Origin: Ga0077530 sp035565975
GTDB taxonomy: Bacteria > Pseudomonadota > Alphaproteobacteria > Rhizobiales > Hyphomicrobiaceae
DNA length: 22,211 bases
Reading direction: 5' to 3'
Assembly: GCA_035565975.1 (NCBI GenBank)
Contig: DATMRT010000091.1
Span: forward strand, 1-22,211
The translations under genes were made by a program, and so were the position numbers. The notes beneath the pieces were generated by a model. The model ran no database searches. It saw only the letters and a program-made list of their open reading frames with translations, and was not told where the DNA came from. Below, in pieces: positions 1 through 6,860 of the stretch. Position 1 is the stretch's first letter. The number at the start of each line of letters is the position of its first letter.

Positions 1-141
1 TTACCACGCGCCTTGCAAGCAGCGTGACATATCAATGCTGCGGCGCGGGCGGCGGTCCATCATCCTCAGGTCTTGGTGAACGGATCCCGAAAGCGATCGC
101 TTAAGAAGGACCCGCGTCAATCACAGAAGGTCCCGTGCCGA

Positions 142-588
142 CTATCCGCGCCCCCGGTAAGGCGCGACGCCCTGGTCGGGAAGCCAGACGCCATCGGGGC
201 AGGGCCCTGTCTGCCAGAAGACATCGATAGGCATGCCGCCTCTCGGATACCAGTATCCGCCAATGCGGAGATACTTCGGTGCCAGCAGCTCGACGAGCCG
301 CTTGGCGATGGCAATCGTGCAGTCTTCGTGGAAGGCGCCGTGATTGCGGAAGGCGCCGAGATAGAGCTTGAACGACTTCGACTCAACGAGCCAGTCGCCC
401 GGCACGTAGTCGATAACGAGGTGCGCGAAATCGGGCTGACCGGTGACCGGGCAGAGTGAGGTGAACTCAGGCGCCGTGAACCGCGCCACGTAGAGTGTAT
501 CGGGGTGCGGGTTCGGCACGCGGTCGAGTACGGCCTCGCCCGGAGTCTGCGGAAGGGCCGCCTGACGGCCCAGAGCGGGCGTTGTCAT
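142..588 (-). CDS. queF: NADPH-dependent 7-cyano-7-deazaguanine (preQ0) reductase QueF
   Basis: Predicted to reduce the nitrile of preQ0 to the aminomethyl of preQ1 in queuosine biosynthesis; cytosolic. The 148-residue product fits the short unimodular QueF form. The nucleophilic Cys46 lies in TSLCPVTGQPDF with the conserved Asp53, and the ESKSFK substrate/NADPH signature is at about residues 69-74, followed by a His-Glu-Asp stretch at 87-89. An in-frame TTG lies 12 bases upstream, but the ATG at 588 is preferred because GGAG lies about 7 bases before it. The gene starts 12 bp after the transporter stop codon, so the two are probably one transcript. Identification is from motifs and length; I see no defect in the protein. 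Confidence 0.95.
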   Translation of the reverse strand: MTTPALGRQAALPQTPGEAVLDRVPNPHPDTLYVARFTAPEFTSLCPVTGQPDFAHLVIDYVPGDWLVESKSFKLYLGAFRNHGAFHEDCTIAIAKRLVELLAPKYLRIGGYWYPRGGMPIDVFWQTGPCPDGVWLPDQGVAPYRGRG

Positions 589-600
589 AGATGACTCCAA

Positions 601-1158
601 CTATGCCGGCTCGAGGCCGAGCCGCTCGTCGCGCCGGCGCAGCCAAAGAATGAACGGGATCGACAGCAGAACCATCCAGGACTTCCCGACCACTTGGCCG
701 AGCAGATAGTCGAGGCTGCCGAACGCGAGGTAGAGGAAGACGATGCTGTCGATGACGAGACCGACGAAACTGCTCGCCACGACCGCAGTCACGAGGCCCC
801 GCCGCTGCAGTGGCGTGTAGACGGCGAGATCGGCCATCTCGGCGAGGAGAAACGCCACGCCCGATGCCAGCACGAGAGCGGGTGGTGCGAGGAACGAGGA
901 GAGCGCCGCGCCCGCGACGACGGCGCCCGCCGCCCATCCCACGCCGAGACGCCGCTGCACCAGATCGCGCAGCACGAGCGCCAGACCGATCATCGCCACG
1001 CCCGTCGGCGCCATGATACCGAAGCCCACCGGCATGAGGCAGGGTCCGTTCGGCACGCACTTGGTGCCGACATTTCCGATAAGCCAGTTCGCGGCGGGAA
1101 TGCAGAGCGCGAAGCCTGCCAGAAACAGCAGGCCCTCGGCGCGACGACGGTCGAGCAT
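601..1158 (-). CDS. VUT-family membrane protein, probable queuosine precursor transporter
   Basis: A 185-residue integral membrane protein with about five to six hydrophobic segments. It resembles the VUT/YhhQ family (Pfam Vut_1), whose characterised members import queuosine precursors. Visible family-like features are the LRDLVQRRLG loop (about residues 63-72), the AEMADLAVYTPLQRR segment (106-120) and the SFVGLVIDSIVF segment (130-141). Two cysteines (34 and 40) sit in a short loop after the first membrane segment. The start has GGAGA about 9 bases upstream. It lies directly upstream of queF on the same strand, which supports a role in preQ0/preQ1 uptake. The family call is fairly firm; the exact substrate is inferred from context. 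Confidence 0.83.
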   Translation of the reverse strand: MLDRRRAEGLLFLAGFALCIPAANWLIGNVGTKCVPNGPCLMPVGFGIMAPTGVAMIGLALVLRDLVQRRLGVGWAAGAVVAGAALSSFLAPPALVLASGVAFLLAEMADLAVYTPLQRRGLVTAVVASSFVGLVIDSIVFLYLAFGSLDYLLGQVVGKSWMVLLSIPFILWLRRRDERLGLEPA

Positions 1159-1269
1159 GGGATGTATCTCCGATTTGTAAAGCGCAACGAGATGGCGCGC
1201 TCAGTCGCCAGCACCAGCCAGCACCCGTGTGGATAGGGCAATTAAAGGGAAAAGGCCAGCGTCGCGAAA

Positions 1270-1791
1270 CTAACGGCTCGATAACCTGGCTTCGCTCAAA
1301 GCTTTCTCGACGGCTCGGGCGAGATCAGCTCTTTCGGTTGGCGAAAGGAACGCTCCGACCGAGATGCGCCGACCACTCTGCGAAAGCACCAGCCGGTTAT
1401 GGAGCTGGCGGTCGTTGCTCAATTGGACGTTTACCCATCCCGTTGTGAACGAAGCCACGCTACGGCTGCCGTCGCTCGCGATCCTGTGGAGATGGACATT
1501 CGTCGGGCCGATCTCCAGGATTTCCCGAGCTCTCGCCGCCCGTATATTGCTGCCATACGCAACAGCAACGGCGATGAATGCCGCAGCGCAGGCGAGCACG
1601 ATCGGCCAGAGCATGGGTTTCGGGACGCTATAGGCGGCGAACGCCCAGCTTGCCGCCAGTACTCCGAAAAGCGCGGCGATCCCCTTTGGCCCGATGGAGC
1701 GATGAGGCCAGATCTCGAAGCGCCGTATCACAGGATCCGGCGCGACGAGATCGGTCGCGATCTGCGCTGTCTGTGCCTCAGTGGTGCGCAT
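1270..1791 (-). CDS. DUF2244 domain membrane protein
   Basis: Small membrane protein of 173 residues matching the DUF2244 family. It starts with RRFEIWPHRSIGPKG, has two adjacent hydrophobic segments (about residues 37-53 and 61-79), and continues with an EILEIGPTNVHLHRI region and a RLVLSQSGRRISVGAFLSP region. The reading frame is open further upstream, but the ATG at 1791 is the sensible start: family-like sequence begins just after it, and the upstream part only shadows the oxidase gene. It overlaps the end of the oxidase subunit I gene by 14 bp, implying translational coupling and co-transcription. DUF2244 has no established function; the coupling hints at a link to oxidase assembly or function, which is inference. 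Confidence 0.85.
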   Translation of the reverse strand: MRTTEAQTAQIATDLVAPDPVIRRFEIWPHRSIGPKGIAALFGVLAASWAFAAYSVPKPMLWPIVLACAAAFIAVAVAYGSNIRAARAREILEIGPTNVHLHRIASDGSRSVASFTTGWVNVQLSNDRQLHNRLVLSQSGRRISVGAFLSPTERADLARAVEKALSEARLSSR

Positions 1792-3424
1792 CGTCTCTGA
1801 AGCGAGGCAACGTCTCGAAGCAATGATACGGCGGCGGCGAGGGAAGGGTCCATTCGAGCGTCGTTGCGCCCTCGCCCCACGGATTTCCTTCTGCCCTGCG
1901 CTTCTTTGCAAAAGCGACAGCGATCCCGATGAAGAAGACGAGCGCGCCCGCTGCAGAAATGTAGGAGCCGTAAGAGGAGATCTTGTTCCATCCCGCAAAG
2001 GCGTCGGGATAGTCGGCATAACGGCGGGGCATACCCGCAAGACCGAGAAAGTGCTGTGGGAAGAATGTCAGGTTGACGCCGATGAAGGTCAGCCAGAAGT
2101 GCAGCTTTCCCAAAGTTTCATTGTACATGTAGCCGCTCATCTTCGGGAACCAGTAGTACCAGCCCGCGAACAGCGTGAAGAGCGCACCAAGAGACATGGT
2201 GTAGTGGAAGTGCGCGACCACGTAGTACGTGTCGTGCAGCGCGCGATCGACGCCCGCATTGGACAGCATGACACCCGTGACGCCGCCGATCGTGAAGAGG
2301 AAGACGAAGCCGAGTGCGAACATCATCGGGACCGTGAACCGTATCGAGCCTCCCCACATGGTTGCGATCCAGGAGAAGATCTTGATGCCGGTCGGAACCG
2401 CAATCACCATCGTTGCGAACACGAAGTAGGCCTGAGCGTTCACCGAGATTCCGGCGGTGTACATGTGGTGGGCCCACACCACGAAACCGACCACACCGAT
2501 CGCCACCATGGCGTACGCCATGCCGAGGTAGCCGAAAATAGGCTTACGAGAAAATGTCGATATGACGTGGCTCACGAGACCGAAGCCCGGGAGGATGATG
2601 ATGTAGACCTCCGGGTGGCCGAAGAACCAGAAGAGATGCTGGTAGAGGACAGGATCACCGCCGCCGGCCGCCGTGAAGAATGTCGAGCCGAAGTTGCGAT
2701 CCGTGAGAAGCATGGTGATGGCGCCCGCCAGCACGGGAAGCGACAGAAGCAGCAGGAATGCGGTTGTGAGGATCGACCATGCGAACAGCGGCATCTTGTG
2801 CAGCGTCATGCCCGGCGCACGCATGTTGAAAATGGTCGTGATGAAGTTGATCGCACCAAGGATGGAGGACGCGCCGGCAAGATGCAGGGCAAGTATGGCA
2901 AAATCGACCGCCGGCCCGGGATGACCCGAGGTGGAGAGTGGCGCATAGGCGGTCCAGCCAATGCCGGCGCCGCAGCCTGACAGGTTCCGCGTCGCCGAGT
3001 CGAGGCTCACGACGCACGGCCCCGAGCCTTCCACGAACAGCGACATGATGAGCAGCGTGAAGGCCGCGGGCAGCAGCCAGAACGAGATGTTGTTCATGCG
3101 CGGAAAGGCCATGTCCGGCGCGCCAATCATCAGGGGAACGAAGTAGTTCCCGAAGCCGCCGAACAAGGACGGCATGATCATGAAGAAGACCATGATCAGG
3201 CCGTGACCGGTCGTGAAGACGTTGAACATGTGCGGGCTGGAGAAGATTTGCATCCCCGGCTCCTGCAACTCGAGCCGGATCCCCACCGAAAGCGCCGCCC
3301 CGACGATCCCGCCGACCATGGCGAAGATCAGGTACATCGTGCCGATGTCCTTGTGGTTCGTCGATAACAGCCATCGGCGCGAGCCGTGTGGGTGATCCGA
3401 CGCGTGGGCAACAGCGCTCGTCAT
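1778..3424 (-). CDS. ctaD: Cytochrome c oxidase subunit I (heme-copper oxidase, A1 type)
   Basis: Catalytic subunit of an aa3-type oxidase: reduces O2 to water and pumps protons at the inner membrane. The 548-residue protein has about 12 membrane segments and all key residues. Heme a ligands are His74 (TGHG) and His407; the heme a3 ligand is His405 (VAHFHY). CuB ligands are His270 and His319/His320, with the cross-linking Tyr274 in GHPEVY. D-channel residues Asp104 and Glu272 and K-channel Lys348 (AVPTGIK) are present. The ATG at 3424 is chosen because it follows a GAGGGGG/GAGGG stretch and the typical N-terminus follows; the frame upstream is non-homologous. The periplasmic loop at about residues 133-157 is cysteine-bearing (Cys137, Cys151) and looks somewhat longer than usual. 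No subunit II, III or assembly gene is nearby. The upstream FNR box suggests oxygen-linked control. Confidence 0.95.
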   Translation of the reverse strand: MTSAVAHASDHPHGSRRWLLSTNHKDIGTMYLIFAMVGGIVGAALSVGIRLELQEPGMQIFSSPHMFNVFTTGHGLIMVFFMIMPSLFGGFGNYFVPLMIGAPDMAFPRMNNISFWLLPAAFTLLIMSLFVEGSGPCVVSLDSATRNLSGCGAGIGWTAYAPLSTSGHPGPAVDFAILALHLAGASSILGAINFITTIFNMRAPGMTLHKMPLFAWSILTTAFLLLLSLPVLAGAITMLLTDRNFGSTFFTAAGGGDPVLYQHLFWFFGHPEVYIIILPGFGLVSHVISTFSRKPIFGYLGMAYAMVAIGVVGFVVWAHHMYTAGISVNAQAYFVFATMVIAVPTGIKIFSWIATMWGGSIRFTVPMMFALGFVFLFTIGGVTGVMLSNAGVDRALHDTYYVVAHFHYTMSLGALFTLFAGWYYWFPKMSGYMYNETLGKLHFWLTFIGVNLTFFPQHFLGLAGMPRRYADYPDAFAGWNKISSYGSYISAAGALVFFIGIAVAFAKKRRAEGNPWGEGATTLEWTLPSPPPYHCFETLPRFRDDAHH

Positions 3425-3452
3425 GTCCCTCATCCCCCTCAAAGCATATCCA

Positions 3453-3464
3453 CCACGGCCGTGG
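3453..3464. promoter_or_regulatory. 12-bp perfect palindrome upstream of the oxidase gene
   Basis: CCACGGCCGTGG lies 29 bases upstream of the oxidase start codon, just upstream of a possible minus-strand -10 element (TATGCT, 3443-3448). It could be an operator or merely a GC-rich chance palindrome. Confidence 0.25.
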
Positions 3465-3512
3465 CAGGCGTGGCGCGTTCGCGGCAGGCTGCGGGATGGG
3501 CTTGTCTCGCGC

Positions 3513-3526
3513 TTGATCCAGATCAA
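3513..3526. promoter_or_regulatory. Perfect FNR/FixK-type binding site
   Basis: TTGATCCAGATCAA matches the FNR consensus TTGAT-N4-ATCAA at all ten defined bases. Its centre is about 95 bp from the oxidase start (minus) and 97 bp from the start of the FNR-like regulator (plus). A weak -10-like TCTATC at 3548-3553 would put the site near -41 for the regulator gene, the usual class II activation position. For the oxidase, a possible TATGCT -10 (3443-3448) would put it near -83, a known class I spacing. The site is seen directly; which gene it controls is inference. Confidence 0.85.
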
Positions 3527-3616
3527 GTTCGCTTGCGACGAATCGCGTCTATCCGCCTCATCTGACAGAGGAGATACATCGGTGCAGGATGAGCCCTCTG
3601 GTTGGAGAGAGGGGGG

Positions 3617-4336
3617 ATGCCAAGGAATAAATGCAGGACGTGCGCGATACGCAATGTCGCGCTATGCCGGGCGCTGCCTTCAGACGCGCTCGCGCAGCTC
3701 AACCGGATAGCTCAGCGACGAAAAGTGCCCGCAGGCCAGCAGCTCTTCGATCCGGACCAGCGGCCGCAATTGGTCGCGAACATCATCTCCGGTGTAGCTC
3801 GCCTCTCGCGGTCTCTCGCAGACGGACGAACGCAAATTGTCGCCCTCCAGTTTCCGCCCGAGTTCCTGGGGCGGCCGCACGCCATTGGCGGATCCATACT
3901 GATCGAAGCCGCGACCGATATGGAGCTCTGCTGCTTCACGCGGGCTCAGTTCGAGGCGCTGCTCCAGCATCATCCGCGGCTTCAGGAGCTCCTCGTCGAG
4001 CACATGGCGCACAAGCTCGATCAGGCGCGCGAATGGATGCTGCTGCTGGGGCGAAAGACGGCAGAAGAGCGCGTCGCCAGCCTTGTCCTCCTCTGCGCCG
4101 AGCGGATGCTGACCGGAACTTGCGCGCTCGCAGCGGACATCGAGCGAGTACACTTCGAGATGCCGCTATCGCGGACAGAAATGGCTGATTTTCTAGGCCT
4201 GACGCTGGAGACCGTCGGACGCATGATGCAGCGTCTGGCCCGATCCGGTATCATCGAGATCAAGCCGCGCCGTGGAATGGGCATCATCGATATCGCTCAG
4301 CTACGTCGCGCAGCCGGCATCAACGATACGCCGTAG
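3617..4336 (+). CDS. FnrL-type Crp/Fnr transcriptional regulator with Fe-S cysteines
   Basis: Oxygen-responsive regulator, 239 residues. The N-terminus carries Cys6, Cys9 and Cys17 (CX2CX7C, the spacing of alphaproteobacterial FnrL/AadR), and Cys105/Cys106 sits where the fourth cluster ligand of FNR is expected, so an oxygen-labile [4Fe-4S] cluster is likely. A cyclic-nucleotide-binding-like beta barrel (about 30-115) is followed by a long dimerisation helix (about 115-145) and a winged helix-turn-helix (about 182-218). The recognition helix reads ETVGR, so the usual ExxSR is ExxGR here. The ATG at 3617 follows GGAGAGAGGGGGG; a TTG 15 bases upstream lies before that ribosome site and is unlikely. 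It diverges from the oxidase gene across a perfect FNR box, suggesting autoregulation and control of the oxidase. Confidence 0.92.
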   Translation: MPRNKCRTCAIRNVALCRALPSDALAQLNRIAQRRKVPAGQQLFDPDQRPQLVANIISGVARLSRSLADGRTQIVALQFPPEFLGRPHAIGGSILIEAATDMELCCFTRAQFEALLQHHPRLQELLVEHMAHKLDQAREWMLLLGRKTAEERVASLVLLCAERMLTGTCALAADIERVHFEMPLSRTEMADFLGLTLETVGRMMQRLARSGIIEIKPRRGMGIIDIAQLRRAAGINDTP

Positions 4337-4348
4337 TGCTGCCACTTC

Positions 4349-4372
4349 GTGGCCGGCGAGCGGACCGGCCAT
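4349..4372 (+). terminator. Possible terminator hairpin after the FNR-like gene
   Basis: An inverted repeat beginning 13 bases after the stop codon forms an 8-bp stem (TGGCCGG against CCGGCCA plus one G-U pair) with an 8-base loop. No T-run follows, so intrinsic termination is uncertain. Confidence 0.3.
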
Positions 4373-4464
4373 TGCGGCGCCACTCCCTGCTCCGAAGACG
4401 CTCGACATCGGCCGCATCCGGCAACGTCCGGCGGAATTATGCCGGCCACCGTCAGTGGGCGCCG

Positions 4465-4950
4465 TCAACCGCCGGCCTTCACCTCGATCACTTCCGCGCC
4501 AACCGCTTCGGCGAGCTTCCGCGGATCGACCTCGAAGACGGCTTCTGGTGACCCGGCTGCCGCCCAGACGGTCTCGTATTGCAGGAGATCTTTGTCGAAC
4601 CATGTCGGGAGCGGCTGGGCGTGGCCGAACGGCGGAATGCCGCCGATGGCGAAGCCCGTGACGCCGCGTACGAAGGTCGCATCCGGCCGGTCCAGCGCCT
4701 CGCCGATCGACGCCGCGACGCCTTTCTGATCGACCCGATTGGCCCCCGAGACGAGCAGGAGGATCGGTTTGCCGCTCTCTTTGCCGCGGAAGACCAGCGA
4801 CTTGATGATCTGACCGACGGCACAGCCGCAGGCCGCAGCCGCCTCCTCGGCCGTGCGTGTCGATTGGGCCATCTCGACTACGGACACGGCAAGACCCAGC
4901 CCTTCCGCGGCCTGCTGCACGCGCCGCGGCGCTGGCTTCAACTCGCTCAT
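4465..4950 (-). CDS. YbaK/EbsC-family aminoacyl-tRNA deacylase
   Basis: A 161-residue single-domain protein of the YbaK/ProX-like editing family, whose members hydrolyse mischarged tRNAs such as Cys- or Ala-tRNA(Pro) in trans. Seen in the sequence: the conserved lysine in GQIIKSLVF (Lys50), a VSGANRVD strand-turn (68-74), the GGIPPFGH loop (103-110) and the AAGSPEAVFEVDP segment (131-143), all typical. GAGGG lies about 10 bases before the ATG. It is divergent from gatC over 127 bp. Family assignment is strong, but which mischarged tRNA it edits cannot be read from the sequence. Confidence 0.9.
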   Translation of the reverse strand: MSELKPAPRRVQQAAEGLGLAVSVVEMAQSTRTAEEAAAACGCAVGQIIKSLVFRGKESGKPILLLVSGANRVDQKGVAASIGEALDRPDATFVRGVTGFAIGGIPPFGHAQPLPTWFDKDLLQYETVWAAAGSPEAVFEVDPRKLAEAVGAEVIEVKAGG

Positions 4951-5077
4951 GACGCTTTTTCCCTCAGTTCTCGGTCCGTAACGCCATTGTTGCGCAGCGG
5001 GAGGCCGGCGGCTATCAGTGCGGCAACGAAGTCCAACCCAATTCTGGCATGGGCCAGCACGTCAAGCAGGATAAGTC

Positions 5078-5365
5078 ATGCAGGTCGACGAAGCGACCGT
5101 CCGCCGGATCGCGCGGCTGGCGCGGATCAGGATCACCGACGAGGAAGCCAAGGCGCTCGAAGGCGAGCTGTCGGGCATCCTGGCGTGGGTCGAGCAGCTC
5201 GGCGAGGTCAATACGGACAACGTTCCACCCATGACCCGCGTCGCCGACATGAAGCTCAAGAAGCGCAAGGACGAGGTCACGGACGGCGACAAGGCCGACG
5301 ACATCATCGCTAACGCGCCGATGACCGAGGACCACTTTTTCGTCGTGCCCAAGGTCGTGGAGTGA
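5078..5365 (+). CDS. gatC: Asp-tRNA(Asn)/Glu-tRNA(Gln) amidotransferase subunit C
   Basis: Small structural subunit (95 residues) of the GatCAB complex, which amidates misacylated Glu-tRNA(Gln) and Asp-tRNA(Asn). The N-terminal VRRIARLARIRITDEEA helix, the PPMTRV motif (about residues 49-54) and the C-terminal ANAPMTEDHFFVVPKVVE segment are hallmarks of GatC. An AGGA-type ribosome site precedes the ATG. It is the first gene of the operon with gatA, whose start lies 4 bases after this stop codon. Confidence 0.95.
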   Translation: MQVDEATVRRIARLARIRITDEEAKALEGELSGILAWVEQLGEVNTDNVPPMTRVADMKLKKRKDEVTDGDKADDIIANAPMTEDHFFVVPKVVE

Positions 5366-5369
5366 GCGC

Positions 5370-6860
5370 TTGACCGACCTTACCAAACTGACCCTCGCGG
5401 AGGCCCGTGACGGTCTCACCGCAAAGAAGTTCAGCGCCACCGAGCTGACGCAGGCCTTCATCAAGGCGATCGATGCGGCTAACCCGCACCTCAATGCCTA
5501 CGTGCTGGCAACGCCTGACCACGCTCTCGCCCAGGCTAAAGCAAGCGATGAACGGCTTGCCAAGGGTGATGCGCGCCCGCTCGAAGGCCTGCCGATCGGC
5601 AACAAGGATCTGTTCTGTACCTACGGCATCCGCACGACCGCGTGCTCGCGCATCCTCGACGATTTCAAGCCGAGATACGAGTCGACTGTCGGGCAGAATC
5701 TCTGGGATGCCGGGGCCGTCATGCTCGGCAAGCTCAACAACGACGAGTTCGCCATGGGCTCGTCGAACGAGACGAGCGCGTTCGGACCGGTCGTGAACCC
5801 CTGGCGGCGCACGCGCAACGGCAAGATCGACAACGCCAAGCTGGTGCCGGGCGGATCTTCGGGGGGCTCTTCGGCGGCCGTTTCCGCGGACCTCTGCCTC
5901 GGCGCAACCGCGACCGACACCGGCGGCTCCATCCGCCAGCCAGCGGCGCTGACCGGCACGGTCGGCATCAAGCCGACCTATGGCCGTTGCTCGCGCTGGG
6001 GCATCGTGGCATTCGCCTCCTCGCTCGATCAGGCCGGTCCGATCGCCAAGACCGTGCGCGATTCAGCGATCCTGCTCGGCCATATGGCGGGCCACGATCC
6101 GAAGGACTCGACCTGTGTCGACTTGCCGGTGCCGGACTACGAGGCGGAAATCGGTCGCAGCGTGAAGGGCCTGCGCGTCGGCGTGCCGAAGGAGTACCGC
6201 GTCGAGGGCATGTCCGCTGAGGTGGACGCGCTCTGGCAGAAGGGCATTGCCTGGCTCAAGGACGCGGGCGCGACCATTCACGACATCTCACTGCCGCACA
6301 CGAAGTACGCGCTGCCAGCATACTACATCGTGGCGCCGGCCGAGTGCTCGTCGAACCTCGCGCGCTATGATGGCGTGCGCTATGGCCTGCGTGTACCGGG
6401 CAAGGATCTCATCGACACCTACGAGGCGACGCGGGCTGCGGGCTTCGGCAAGGAGGTCAAGCGGCGTGTGCTCATCGGCACGTACGTGCTCTCGGCCGGA
6501 TATTACGACGCCTACTATCTCAAGGCGCAGAAGGTGCGCACGTTGATCAAGCGCGACTTCGACAATGCCTGGAGCGACGTCGATGTCGTGTTGACGCCGA
6601 CGACGCCGTCGCCCGCTTTCGGCTTCGGCGAGAAGGCCGGCGATCCGATCGCGATGTATCTCGAAGACATCTTCACTGTGACGGTGAACATGGCCGGTCT
6701 GCCGGGCATTTCGGTGCCGGCAGGGCTCTCCGGCGAGGGCACACCCATGGGGCTGCAGCTCATCGGCAAGCCCTTCGACGAGGGCACGCTGTTCCGCACG
6801 GCTCAGGTGATCGAGAGCGCCGCCGGCCGCTTTCCGGTGCCGGACCGCTGGTGGGCGTAA
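5370..6860 (+). CDS. gatA: Asp-tRNA(Asn)/Glu-tRNA(Gln) amidotransferase subunit A
   Basis: Glutamine-hydrolysing amidase subunit of GatCAB, 496 residues, normal length. The amidase-signature triad is visible: Lys79 (GNKD), cis-Ser163 (GGSSGG) and Ser187 (TGGSIRQPA). The start is a TTG at 5370 with GGAG 7 bases upstream, inside the end of gatC; no in-frame ATG is near the expected N-terminus (TDLTKLTLAEARDGL), so the non-ATG start is favoured. It may limit GatA translation or couple it to gatC. gatB is not in the window. The TAA stop directly abuts the stop codon of the convergent hydratase gene. Confidence 0.97.
   Translation: MTDLTKLTLAEARDGLTAKKFSATELTQAFIKAIDAANPHLNAYVLATPDHALAQAKASDERLAKGDARPLEGLPIGNKDLFCTYGIRTTACSRILDDFKPRYESTVGQNLWDAGAVMLGKLNNDEFAMGSSNETSAFGPVVNPWRRTRNGKIDNAKLVPGGSSGGSSAAVSADLCLGATATDTGGSIRQPAALTGTVGIKPTYGRCSRWGIVAFASSLDQAGPIAKTVRDSAILLGHMAGHDPKDSTCVDLPVPDYEAEIGRSVKGLRVGVPKEYRVEGMSAEVDALWQKGIAWLKDAGATIHDISLPHTKYALPAYYIVAPAECSSNLARYDGVRYGLRVPGKDLIDTYEATRAAGFGKEVKRRVLIGTYVLSAGYYDAYYLKAQKVRTLIKRDFDNAWSDVDVVLTPTTPSPAFGFGEKAGDPIAMYLEDIFTVTVNMAGLPGISVPAGLSGEGTPMGLQLIGKPFDEGTLFRTAQVIESAAGRFPVPDRWWA

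Noticed and set aside
1..63. Minus-strand ORF of about 20 codons ending at the window edge (TAA at 3-1)
   Set aside because: Arginine-rich, no properly spaced ribosome site, a stop codon closes the frame upstream at about 121, and no family recognised.
91..102. Palindrome AAGCGATCGCTT downstream of queF
   Set aside because: Perfect 12-bp palindrome, but not followed by a T-run and not placed like an operator; its GCGATCGC core is common in GC-rich genomes.
121..141. Terminator hairpin (GGACC/GGTCC) downstream of queF
   Set aside because: Only a 5-bp stem with a 16-base loop and a weak T-tail.
1159..1269. preQ1 riboswitch upstream of the transporter gene
   Set aside because: No clear preQ1-type pseudoknot or A-rich tail pairing seen in the 111-base leader.
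1781..2980. Plus-strand 399-codon ORF opposite the oxidase gene
   Set aside because: Charged, low-complexity translation (Arg/Glu/His-rich) exactly antisense to a clear gene; a GC-rich shadow.
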